NCBI RefSeq assembly: GCF_044385915.1
Contig: NZ_JBISCC010000125.1
Coordinates: 310,001 to 374,000, forward strand
Direction: 5' to 3'
Source of the DNA: Thalassobellus citreus
Lineage (GTDB): Bacteria; Bacteroidota; Bacteroidia; Flavobacteriales; Flavobacteriaceae
DNA: 64,000 nt
In this document: one piece after another, positions 26,087 through 34,876 of the stretch
Numbering within the stretch: the stretch's first letter is position 1
How the letters are laid out: every line of letters starts with the position of its first letter
The notes under the pieces: model-generated
Seen by the model: the letters and a program-made list of their open reading frames with translations, nothing else
The model's database searches: none
What the model was told of the DNA's origin: nothing
Translations under genes and position numbers: made by a program

Positions 26087-28018
26087 CTACTCGCCTTTAA
26101 ACACTTTTTTAAGATACGCCACATTAGCACTGTAATTTGCTTTTACATTGTGCACTTGTGTGGTATCTCTAGAACGCTCAACAATAAGCCAGCCTTTCCA
26201 ATGCATTTTATCTAAGGTTTCTTTAATTTTTGGTAAATCGATGGCTTTATCATTTTCAATCCAAACGCCATCGGTATTTGTGGCATGAATTTCTCCAATA
26301 TTATCACGCCCTAATGTTTTTAATTCTTTAGAAATATCGCGACCATTTTTAATTGCATTGGCGAAATTGAATGAAATTTTTATATTCTTATTTCTAATTT
26401 CTTCTAACAACTTTTTCTCTTCGGCTGCCGATAAGGATGTCTCAATAGCTATGACACCATTCACTTTTTCGACTTCTTTAGCTGCCCAACGTAAACGCTC
26501 TACAATAGCAGGTCTTAATTCAGGATTTTTAACCAAGTCTCCCTGCGTTCCTAAAGGTAAATAAGCCACTTGCACATTGAATGTTTTCATAACTTCAATA
26601 CAATCTGAAACCATTTTTTTATAGGTTTCACGTTTAGCAAAAGACTGCGCATAAAACCCAGACATGGCAATAGAACTAATACCAACACCTGTTTTGGCTG
26701 ATTTTTGTTTAAAAACTCTTACGCTTGCTGTATCGCCATTTACAAATTTACTATCGAATGTTTCACGATTCCCTAAACCGCCCATATCCATTTCAATACC
26801 ATCGGCACCAACTTCTTTGGCACGTTCAAAAGATCCTAATTTCTGACGTTTTAAAATCATCCAATCGCAAACCGCCACTTTATAACGTTCTTTAGTTGGT
26901 CCTGGCCAAACGCCATCTTTTATTGGAAAAGACACCAATTTAGATGGGTCTATTTTTACATACTTAATCTTTTGTCTACGCCACGTATACACACAATGTA
27001 ACATACCATCTGATCCTTGAATAATTGCTGGATATGAGTATTGACTAATTTTTGAATCTTCTAACACTAATGACGCCTCCCAATTAACACCATCGTTTGA
27101 TATGGCAATATTCAACGGACTTCTATAACTTTTTGTAGTGCCTTCTGCAGGCCAAACATGATTATAAATTAATACGTGCTGTCCGTTTTTCATAGTAACA
27201 GCATCTGTTCCTGAACTGTTATTTGGCATGTTTAGTAATTCTAAATCTGACCATGTTTTACCATGATCTTCAGACCAAGTACTAAACAATTTTCTATTTC
27301 TAGTCCTTCCTATTTGTTGTAATTTTCCGTTTTCATGAAAAAGAATGCTTGGTTGAATGGCATTTATTTTATTTTCCCCTTTAGGAATTGTATCTGCTAC
27401 ATGCCAAGTTTTTCCAAAATCTGGAGTAGATTCTAAACGTAAGTTCCAACCATTACCTTCTACACTCGATGGTAATAAAAGGGTTTCATCTTCTAATAAA
27501 ACAGGTTTGTTTTTTATAGGTCCTAAATAACCTTCTGGTAATTTTTCTGGTGCAGACCATGTTTCTCCATCATCAGACGATCGCATTAACATACCCCACC
27601 AAGTAGATGGATGTGGTCCTACTTTATAAAACAATAATAAATCGCCATGCGGAATTTGATACAACACAGGATTCCAAGTTGGGTATCTCAATGTATCATT
27701 TTGTACGCCATTTACAACTTCTTTTGCTTCTGTCCATTTTCCATTTTTAAGTTTACTTACCCAAATACCAACATCTGGATTACGTTCTTTTGTGCCTCCA
27801 AACCATGATGCTACTAATTCGCCATTAGTTGTTTCAACTATTGTAGCGGCATGACACGATGGATATGGTGCATTATTATTAATAAACTCATCAACCAAAA
27901 CACCTTCTCTCCATGTTTTGTCTTGTAATGCTATTTTCTTTTCCTCAGGTTGTTTACAGCTTCCTAAAAGGACACTCGTAAAAAGTATTAATACAACTTG
28001 AATGGTTCTCAATTTCAT
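26087..28018 (-). CDS. Fusion of sialidase-like beta-propeller and xylose-isomerase-like TIM barrel, lipoprotein
   Basis: A 643-residue lipoprotein (lipobox LLGSC near 17-21) with two domains. The first (about 30-370) is a sialidase-like propeller with Asp-box motifs SSDDGETW, TPDFGKTW and SEDHGKTW. The second (about 380-640) resembles the AP-endonuclease-2/xylose-isomerase-like fold, starting at VAVCDWMILKR. It keeps metal-ligand-like positions in IAIETS, GEIHATN and LIVERS, but the usual aspartate is replaced in SFNFANAIK. True sialidase activity is unlikely: no sialic acid genes are near. Propellers of this kind act on acidic or rhamnosyl sugars in pectin and arabinogalactan loci. Joining a hydrolase-like and an isomerase-like domain outside the cytoplasm is unusual. 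Confidence 0.7.
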   Translation of the reverse strand: MKLRTIQVVLILFTSVLLGSCKQPEEKKIALQDKTWREGVLVDEFINNNAPYPSCHAATIVETTNGELVASWFGGTKERNPDVGIWVSKLKNGKWTEAKEVVNGVQNDTLRYPTWNPVLYQIPHGDLLLFYKVGPHPSTWWGMLMRSSDDGETWSAPEKLPEGYLGPIKNKPVLLEDETLLLPSSVEGNGWNLRLESTPDFGKTWHVADTIPKGENKINAIQPSILFHENGKLQQIGRTRNRKLFSTWSEDHGKTWSDLELLNMPNNSSGTDAVTMKNGQHVLIYNHVWPAEGTTKSYRSPLNIAISNDGVNWEASLVLEDSKISQYSYPAIIQGSDGMLHCVYTWRRQKIKYVKIDPSKLVSFPIKDGVWPGPTKERYKVAVCDWMILKRQKLGSFERAKEVGADGIEMDMGGLGNRETFDSKFVNGDTASVRVFKQKSAKTGVGISSIAMSGFYAQSFAKRETYKKMVSDCIEVMKTFNVQVAYLPLGTQGDLVKNPELRPAIVERLRWAAKEVEKVNGVIAIETSLSAAEEKKLLEEIRNKNIKISFNFANAIKNGRDISKELKTLGRDNIGEIHATNTDGVWIENDKAIDLPKIKETLDKMHWKGWLIVERSRDTTQVHNVKANYSANVAYLKKVFKGE

Positions 28019-28043
28019 ATGTTTTATAATTAATTTTATAAAT

Positions 28044-30791
28044 TTAGTTTACGTTTATGGTATAATTTCCTGATTTTAACTCAACAACTAATTTACCATC
28101 TTCTATTTTTATTGTTTTAGAAGTGTTCTCTAACTTTTCGTTATTCACTTTTACTTTTGAAGCAACTTCGGTTGGTAAATAAACAAGCGCACTGGTATTT
28201 GCAGGAACCGTGATTTCCCACTCTAATCTGTTTTTCTTTTTCTTCCAATGACTTTTTATTAATCCGTGACTAGATTTATACGACGCATTTACATAGGTTA
28301 AACCTGCTTCAAAATCTGGTTTCATTATAATTTGTTTAAATCCAGGATATTTAGAGCTGCTTTTTATTCCAGCCATATTCTCGTAATACCAAATCATTAA
28401 ATCACCTAAAAGCATCACATGATTTTGAGAGTTCATTTTTGGATTTGCTGTATTACCATTCCATAACTCCCAAATAGTAGTAGCTCCATTTTCAACCATA
28501 TACCCCCAACTTGGATAGGTTTTATTTGATGCTAGTTTGTATGCTAAATCACCTCTACCAAAATCCGTCAACGTTCGCATTAAAAACTGAATTCCAACAA
28601 CACCTGTACTTACATGACCTTGTTTAACAACCTCAACTTGATGCACCATGTTTTGAAACACTTTATCCTGAAGATTATCTGGCACCATATCAAACGCTAA
28701 AGGCAGCACATTAGCCGTTACTGTATTGTTTGCATAACTATAAGTTTCTGGATGAAAATATTTAGCATTAAATGCTTTTTTAACACGATTAGCTAAATCA
28801 TTATAGTAAATAGCATCTGATTTATCTGCTCCTGAGATCGTTGAAAATTTTTTCATGATTTGCAATAAATGATAATAAAACGCACTTGATAATACTTCGC
28901 CATCCGTTAAACGGTTTGGATCTTTAGAACGAATAATTTCTAATGATTCTGGTGGCACACACCAATCGCCATATTTGTCCTTAGTCATTAAATCATTCTT
29001 CAAATAGCTTTTCTCCATGTACAAGACCCATTTTTTCATAAACGGATAATGATCTTTTATAACTTTTTCATCACCAAATTGTTGATATAACATTTCAGCA
29101 ACTTTAATGTAAGCCCCTTGCCAAGTTACACCATCACCATAATAACGCCAAAAAGCTGGCGCTACATCTGGAATACCACCATCTAAAGTTTGAGAAAACT
29201 TAATATCGTCTAACCATTTTGCATACAACGTTTGGTTATCGAATAGAAAACTTTCGCCATAAGCACCAGTTGTTCTATCTCCTAACCATGGCTGACGCTC
29301 ATTACGTTGCGGACAATCAATTGGCATGCCCTTATAATTTCCTCGAATACCCCAATAGGCATTCTTAAAAATTTGATTCATTGTAGGGTTTGAACATTCA
29401 AATGAACCCGTCGTTTTTATATTATCGTAAACTACTTTTCCTAAAAAATTATCTAATGTCGGTTTATAGTTAAAACCTGATATTTCAACAAATCGGAACC
29501 CATGATATATAAATTTAGGTTCCCAAATTTCTTCACCTTCACCTTTTAAAATATAAGTATCTGTAACGCGAGCATCTCTTAAATTAGCAATATAAAGCGA
29601 TCCGTCCTCTTTTAAAGATTCGGCAAATTTCATAGTAATTTTGTCGCCTCTATTTCCTTTAACCTTAAGCTGTAACCATCCAACCATATTCTGACCCATA
29701 TCTAAAATATAAGTCCCGTTTTTGGTTGGAGTTATAGATATAGGTTTTACCTCATCCATCACCTTAATATTAGGTGTCATTTGGGCTTCTGGAAACCCTC
29801 CTGGTTCTTGTACCCAAATTAAGTTCTTCCAATCGCTATCATCAAAACCAACCTTATTCCAATTTGGTATTTCTTTACGCGCATCGTATGTTTCGCCATC
29901 GTATTCATTATTAGCTCTAATAGGACCATTTGGAGAAAACTTCCACGATTGGTCTGTTTTTATGGTTTGTTTGGTGCCATCTTCATATTCAACAACTAAT
30001 TGCATTGCCATTTTTGGCAAGCCGAAACTTTTAATTTTATAAGGCTTATATTCTTGTCGCATGGCAAAAAAGCGTCCGTTTCCTAAAATAGTTCCTATAA
30101 CATTTTCACCTTGTTGTAATTGAGAGGTAACGTCAAATACATTGTACTTTACATTTTTTGTATAATCGGTAGGAACTGGTGCTAAAACTTGATTACCAAT
30201 TTTTTCGCCATTGATATATAGTTCATACAAGCCCATGCCCATAATATATACTTTGGCTTTTTTTACTTTCTTTTCTAAATCAATTTGCTTTCTAATATAT
30301 CGTGCCGATAATTTTGAAAACTGACTTATACTGTCTCCAGGAAAAAGTTCGTTATACCCAATCCATCTTGTAGATTTCCATTCTGAATAGGTTAAAATAC
30401 CCATACTCCAATGTGCCGATTCACTCCAATTCGTTTCCCCTTTATTGGTCCAAATTTTCACCTTCCAGTATGCTTCATCTCTACTACCTAATGCTTCTCC
30501 TGAATACATAATATTGATAGACGCTTCACTTTGCACCTTTCCACTATCCCATAAATCAGCATCATTGTTTTCTAACTTTTCAGATGTTGATGCTACTAAA
30601 ATTTGATATGCTATTTGTTCAACCTCAGTATTATTTGTTTGAAACTGCCAACTCAATCTGGGTTGTAAAACATCTATCCCTAAAGGATTGGTTAACATTT
30701 CACATTGAAGATCATGCAACTTCATGTCATTTTGAGCTATTGCAGAAAATGAAAAAAGAAGTATAACTAAATATTGTAACGTTGTTTTCAT
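28044..30791 (-). CDS. GH78 alpha-L-rhamnosidase
   Basis: A 915-residue secreted enzyme with signal peptide (TLQYLVILLFSFSAIAQ). The family's N-terminal beta domains are clear (LQCEMLTNPLGIDVLQPRLSW near residue 27). The catalytic (alpha/alpha)6 barrel starts near residue 430. The catalytic acid region DCPQRNERQPWLGD lies near 485-498, with the general acid probably the glutamate of NER. The base region is IWELWNGNT near 780. A short C-terminal beta domain ends the protein. It removes terminal alpha-L-rhamnose, present in rhamnogalacturonan II side chains and on arabinogalactan. It is embedded in the enzyme operon, 25 bp from the propeller-fusion gene. Confidence 0.92.
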   Translation of the reverse strand: MKTTLQYLVILLFSFSAIAQNDMKLHDLQCEMLTNPLGIDVLQPRLSWQFQTNNTEVEQIAYQILVASTSEKLENNDADLWDSGKVQSEASINIMYSGEALGSRDEAYWKVKIWTNKGETNWSESAHWSMGILTYSEWKSTRWIGYNELFPGDSISQFSKLSARYIRKQIDLEKKVKKAKVYIMGMGLYELYINGEKIGNQVLAPVPTDYTKNVKYNVFDVTSQLQQGENVIGTILGNGRFFAMRQEYKPYKIKSFGLPKMAMQLVVEYEDGTKQTIKTDQSWKFSPNGPIRANNEYDGETYDARKEIPNWNKVGFDDSDWKNLIWVQEPGGFPEAQMTPNIKVMDEVKPISITPTKNGTYILDMGQNMVGWLQLKVKGNRGDKITMKFAESLKEDGSLYIANLRDARVTDTYILKGEGEEIWEPKFIYHGFRFVEISGFNYKPTLDNFLGKVVYDNIKTTGSFECSNPTMNQIFKNAYWGIRGNYKGMPIDCPQRNERQPWLGDRTTGAYGESFLFDNQTLYAKWLDDIKFSQTLDGGIPDVAPAFWRYYGDGVTWQGAYIKVAEMLYQQFGDEKVIKDHYPFMKKWVLYMEKSYLKNDLMTKDKYGDWCVPPESLEIIRSKDPNRLTDGEVLSSAFYYHLLQIMKKFSTISGADKSDAIYYNDLANRVKKAFNAKYFHPETYSYANNTVTANVLPLAFDMVPDNLQDKVFQNMVHQVEVVKQGHVSTGVVGIQFLMRTLTDFGRGDLAYKLASNKTYPSWGYMVENGATTIWELWNGNTANPKMNSQNHVMLLGDLMIWYYENMAGIKSSSKYPGFKQIIMKPDFEAGLTYVNASYKSSHGLIKSHWKKKKNRLEWEITVPANTSALVYLPTEVASKVKVNNEKLENTSKTIKIEDGKLVVELKSGNYTINVN

Positions 30792-30802
30792 TGAATTTTA
30801 CA

Positions 30803-30828
30803 CCTACAAGGTTTCAAAACCTTGCAGG
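30803..30828. repeat. REP-like palindrome in the GH78 to GH142-like gap
   Basis: CAAGGTTT (30807-30814) and AAACCTTG (30817-30824) form a perfect 8-bp stem with a 2-nt loop, extended by CCT and AGG outside one mismatch. Palindromes of the type CCTGCAAGGTTTTGAAACCTTGnAGG recur in intergenic DNA of flavobacterial genomes, as I recall. Only this copy was seen in the window. It could also act as an mRNA-stabilising or weak terminator hairpin inside the operon. Confidence 0.55.
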
Positions 30829-30849
30829 ATTTTTATTCATTTTTATAGT

Positions 30850-32394
30850 TTATTCTGAAATTAATTTTTCAAGTTTTTCCGAAGCAGCTATTTCTTGACC
30901 ATTTCTAAAAACCTTAAAACCTTTTCCTTTATTATATTTTTCACCTGTTTTATCCCAAATAATAGTCACTATATCTCCGTGATACAAGACATTATCTAAA
31001 CAAAACCAATCCCATTTATCTTGAGGAATTAACGGATTTACTTCTATTTTATCATCTGCTCTAGGACGTAAACCCACCAAGCCAGTTATCATTAAATCGT
31101 TGAATGTAGAATGATTGTAATAACGACTTCGCTCTCTATCTCCCATAAGCCAATAGCCTGTAGTTTCATCTAAATATTCACCTATATATGGACGTCCGCG
31201 ATAATATTGAGACTCTACATACAAATTCATTTGTTTAAAATAATCATCTTCTGAAACGACATGCTGTTTATAATTATTCAACACATTAGCCATAGCTGTT
31301 AAGGTTTGTGATGTAGCAAATGGCCAAACAGCTCCATCCCATTCACAAGTTCCTGTACCGTGACTTCTAAAGCGCGGACTTCTACGCTCTGCTGTTGTTA
31401 AACCAAAAGGAGCTGCAAAACCTTTTTCATCTTTTACTTGTCCCCAAGCTTTTTCAAAACCTTTATTTTCTGTTGGTAAATTAAAACACCACGGAATAAA
31501 ACCAATAGCTTCTCTAACGTTAGATGAGGTATCTTTCTCAGTTAAGGTTTCAAAAAACTCAGCATCTTTATTCCATAATTTTGCCTCAACTAAACGTTTA
31601 AGTGTATCGGCTTTTGCTTCAAAATAAGTTGATTTATCAGTATCATTTTGCATATTAGCCATAGTTGCTAAGGCTTTTGCGTTGGCATACATATAACTAT
31701 TAATGGTTGGTCGCACGTTTTGTACATGACGCCCGCCACTTAAGGATTCTTCCATACCATCTTTAACATCAATTTGCCAAAACAATCCATCAGGTCTTTG
31801 TCTTTCATCTTCCCAAAGCGCATAATCGCTTACTAAATCTGGATACATGTCTAACAAATAAGAAGCGTCTTTATTTACTAAATAACGATTGTATAAAGCA
31901 TCGGCTGTCCAACTACTAAACTTATGCAACCGTTCCATTGGTTTTCCATCATTTCCTCGATACCATAAATGCACGTTTTGCTCAATATATTCTGGATTAT
32001 GCACCCATCTAAATTCATTTATATGGTGTCCTAAAGCACAGGCTATTAAATTGTATTTATCGGCATAGGAGCGATCTACCAAAAACTCCGTTATTGCGAA
32101 TCCTTGTGGTGTATTGGTAATATGTTTGCGTAAACTCCACCATCTGAAATAATACATTTCTTCAAAGTTTTGTTGCGGACAATCAAACAACGGGATGTTT
32201 GTTTTTATCCAAGACCAAGCACTATCATTAGGTACAGCCTTAGCAATATTCTCATCTTCCATTGTGTTGAAATAATCAACATAATGCTTATAATTTTCAA
32301 CATCTAAAACATAACCTGCTTTTTCTGATGATGATTTTTCACAACCTGTAAAACTTGCTATAATAATTGCAACTAATACTATTCTAAATTTCAT
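30850..32394 (-). CDS. (alpha/alpha)6-barrel glycosidase lipoprotein, GH142/GH63-like
   Basis: A 514-residue lipoprotein (lipobox ITGC-like, FTGC near residues 15-18) made of one (alpha/alpha)6 barrel. Stretches such as CEWDGAVWPFATSQT (near 355), YRGRPYIGEYLDETTGYW (near 398) and NHSTFNDLMITGLVGLRP resemble the GH63/MGH1-like clan. I recall a similar barrel as the GH142 beta-L-arabinofuranosidase domain of the rhamnogalacturonan II enzyme BT1020, which makes GH142 a reasonable guess. No partner GH143 domain is present in this protein. Catalytic acids were not assigned. The hydrolase fold is well supported; the family number is tentative. Confidence 0.6.
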   Translation of the reverse strand: MKFRIVLVAIIIASFTGCEKSSSEKAGYVLDVENYKHYVDYFNTMEDENIAKAVPNDSAWSWIKTNIPLFDCPQQNFEEMYYFRWWSLRKHITNTPQGFAITEFLVDRSYADKYNLIACALGHHINEFRWVHNPEYIEQNVHLWYRGNDGKPMERLHKFSSWTADALYNRYLVNKDASYLLDMYPDLVSDYALWEDERQRPDGLFWQIDVKDGMEESLSGGRHVQNVRPTINSYMYANAKALATMANMQNDTDKSTYFEAKADTLKRLVEAKLWNKDAEFFETLTEKDTSSNVREAIGFIPWCFNLPTENKGFEKAWGQVKDEKGFAAPFGLTTAERRSPRFRSHGTGTCEWDGAVWPFATSQTLTAMANVLNNYKQHVVSEDDYFKQMNLYVESQYYRGRPYIGEYLDETTGYWLMGDRERSRYYNHSTFNDLMITGLVGLRPRADDKIEVNPLIPQDKWDWFCLDNVLYHGDIVTIIWDKTGEKYNKGKGFKVFRNGQEIAASEKLEKLISE

Positions 32395-32413
32395 TTAGTC
32401 TACTTTTATATAT

Positions 32414-34876
32414 TTAACACCCGTAAAAAACATATGTTTTTCCAGCTTTCATTTTCACATCGTATTCATAATACTTTGGAAGTTTCAGTTTTTCAATTTT
32501 TGCTTTATCAGAAATAATTGGTGCTTTTACTTCAACATCAAAAAACAAAGCATTTGAATTTTTACCTTTCGCTTTTTTAATATTACTTCCTTTTATTTTG
32601 CTTGCTAAACGCAATCTGCAATTACCATCTCTTTTTGCTGTTATTTTAAGCTCAGACACTTTATTGTTTTTCCATGTCATATCAATTTGAAAACCACCTC
32701 TAGAAACCAAACCATTAATAGCACCCTCTTTCCAAAAACTTGGTAAGGCGGGTAATAAATGGATCGCACCTTCCTGACTTTGCATTAACATTTCTGCAAT
32801 TCCCGCCGTACAACCAAAATTACCATCTATTTGAAATGGTTGATGTGCATCTAACATATTTGGGTAAGTTCCACCACCTTTTCGCTGCTTTGCAGTTACT
32901 AAATGTAATTGATCTTGCAATAATTTATATGCATGATCGCCATCTAACAATCTAGCCCATAAATTAACTTTCCAACCCATAGACCAACCTGTAGATTCGT
33001 CGCCTCTAAACTTTAAAGACGTTTTTGCTGCTTCAAATAATTTTGGTGTTTTAAATGCTGAAATTTGATTACTAGGAAACAAGCCATATAAATGTGATAC
33101 ATGTCTGTGATGATCTTCTGGATCGTCCCAATCTTTCATCCATTCTTGAAGCTGACCGTGTTTACCAATACGCATTGGCGACATTTTAGAAAGTGCCGTA
33201 TTTAATTCTTCCACGAAAGCGTTATCTGTACTTAATATTTTTGAAGCGTTCATGACATTGGTAAACAAATCGAAAACCAATTGATTATCCATAGTCGTAC
33301 CTGCTGTAATAGTTGATTTCCCATCTTCACCAGCATGTGTGTTTTCAGGTGAATTTGAAGGCACTACGACTAAGTAACCTGTTTCTGGTTCTGGAATCAT
33401 GAAATCTAAAAAGAAGGTCGCTGCGCCTTTCATGATAGGGTAAATTTCTTTTAAATATGTCTCATCACCTGTATACAAATAACGTTCCCATAAATCTTGA
33501 CATACCCATGCGCCTCCTGTTGGCCACATTCCTGACGCTGCCATATCTATTGGGCCAGTAATACGCCAAATATCCGTATTATGATGCATTACCCAACCTC
33601 TGGCATTGTACATAATCTTAGCCGTTTCTTTTCCTGTTTCAGCCACCTCTTTTGCTAATTGAATAAAAGGTTCGTGCATTTCAGAAAGATTGGTTAACTC
33701 TGCTGGCCAATAATTCATTTCGGCATTAATATTCATCGTGTATTTACTTTCCCATGGCGGAAATAACATATCGTTCCATATACCTTGAAGATTTGCTGGT
33801 TGCCCTCCTGGTTGCGAACAAGAAATAAGTAAATAGCGTCCAAATTGAAAATACAAAGCCGCTAACTGTGGATCGAATTGTTTTGAATATTTTAAAATCC
33901 GTTGATCTGTAGTTTCTTTTGAAGCTTCTGTAGTTCCTAAATCTAAAGACATACGTTTAAAGAAGTTTTGATAATATGCCACGTGATTTTTCTTTATCGT
34001 ATCAAAATCCTTCGTTATGGCATTATCTAAAAAGGCTTTACTTTTCGCTACGTAATCTTCGGTAATGTCTTTATAATTTTTGAAGTTTGTTGCTATTGAA
34101 ATATAAAGCGTGACTTCATCTGCTTTATTGATGCTTATAATACCGTTACGTACTGAAAGATCTCCGCCTCTGTTTTTAGCAGCTAAACGTCCTTGAAACT
34201 TCACGCGTCCTTTTTGACCTTCAATAGTACTTGTAACTCCAGAAAGCGTTACTTGGTTTTCTTCCGTAGTCGTCTTTGTTTTATCGAAAGGGCTATTCAT
34301 AAATACATTACAAGTAATACTTCCCGGTTTACTTGCTGTTAATTTTACAGCAATAACTTGATCTGAAAATGCAGTTAAAATTTCACGGGTATATTCAACA
34401 CCATCAACTGCATATTTTACTTTTGCTGTAGCATTTTCAATATTTAAGTCTCTGTAATAGTTACTGTAATTTTGATGCCCTGGAAATGATAGGTACACAC
34501 TTCCAAAGGTTTGATACGGCATGCCATTATTGGTTTGCGAACGAATATCGGACGTTGCTAAATCTTGTGCTTCTTTATATTTGCCGTCAAAAATAAGCTG
34601 ACGCACCTTTGGCAACGCTATTAATGCTTTTGTATGCGCGTTACTATTAGGCGAACCTGCCCAAATAGTTTCTTCATTTAATTGTAAACGCTCCACTGCA
34701 GGATCTCCAAAAACCATAGCGCCTAAACGCCCGTTTCCTAATGGCAATGCTTCGTTCCAAATCTCTGCTGGTTCATCGTACCACAATTTTAATTCTGATG
34801 AAGACTGTGCTACTACACTTTGTAATCCAAAGAATAAAAAAATAAAACTATAATATATGTTATTATTTAACTTCAT
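32414..34876 (-). CDS. GH95-family enzyme, probable alpha-L-galactosidase or fucosidase
   Basis: GH95 enzyme of about 820 residues. The start at 34876 (MKLNNNIYYSF) gives a clean signal peptide ending VVAQ; the longer reading from 34921 adds 15 unlikely residues. The N-terminal domain shows LPLGNGRLGAMVFG, and the catalytic barrel has TMNINAEMNYWPAELTNL near residue 380 and GAWVCQDLWERY near 460. The residue two before the first asparagine of NIN is Thr380. As I recall, histidine there fits alpha-L-fucosidases and threonine fits alpha-L-galactosidases, such as those cutting L-galactose from xylan or rhamnogalacturonan II. The 14-bp overlap with the upstream esterase gene shows co-expression. 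Confidence 0.85.
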   Translation of the reverse strand: MKLNNNIYYSFIFLFFGLQSVVAQSSSELKLWYDEPAEIWNEALPLGNGRLGAMVFGDPAVERLQLNEETIWAGSPNSNAHTKALIALPKVRQLIFDGKYKEAQDLATSDIRSQTNNGMPYQTFGSVYLSFPGHQNYSNYYRDLNIENATAKVKYAVDGVEYTREILTAFSDQVIAVKLTASKPGSITCNVFMNSPFDKTKTTTEENQVTLSGVTSTIEGQKGRVKFQGRLAAKNRGGDLSVRNGIISINKADEVTLYISIATNFKNYKDITEDYVAKSKAFLDNAITKDFDTIKKNHVAYYQNFFKRMSLDLGTTEASKETTDQRILKYSKQFDPQLAALYFQFGRYLLISCSQPGGQPANLQGIWNDMLFPPWESKYTMNINAEMNYWPAELTNLSEMHEPFIQLAKEVAETGKETAKIMYNARGWVMHHNTDIWRITGPIDMAASGMWPTGGAWVCQDLWERYLYTGDETYLKEIYPIMKGAATFFLDFMIPEPETGYLVVVPSNSPENTHAGEDGKSTITAGTTMDNQLVFDLFTNVMNASKILSTDNAFVEELNTALSKMSPMRIGKHGQLQEWMKDWDDPEDHHRHVSHLYGLFPSNQISAFKTPKLFEAAKTSLKFRGDESTGWSMGWKVNLWARLLDGDHAYKLLQDQLHLVTAKQRKGGGTYPNMLDAHQPFQIDGNFGCTAGIAEMLMQSQEGAIHLLPALPSFWKEGAINGLVSRGGFQIDMTWKNNKVSELKITAKRDGNCRLRLASKIKGSNIKKAKGKNSNALFFDVEVKAPIISDKAKIEKLKLPKYYEYDVKMKAGKTYVFYGC

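Noticed and set aside
26087..28018. True sialidase and sialic acid use
   Set aside because: Asp boxes occur in many propellers. No sialate lyase, epimerase or transporter genes are in the window, and the surroundings are pectin enzymes.
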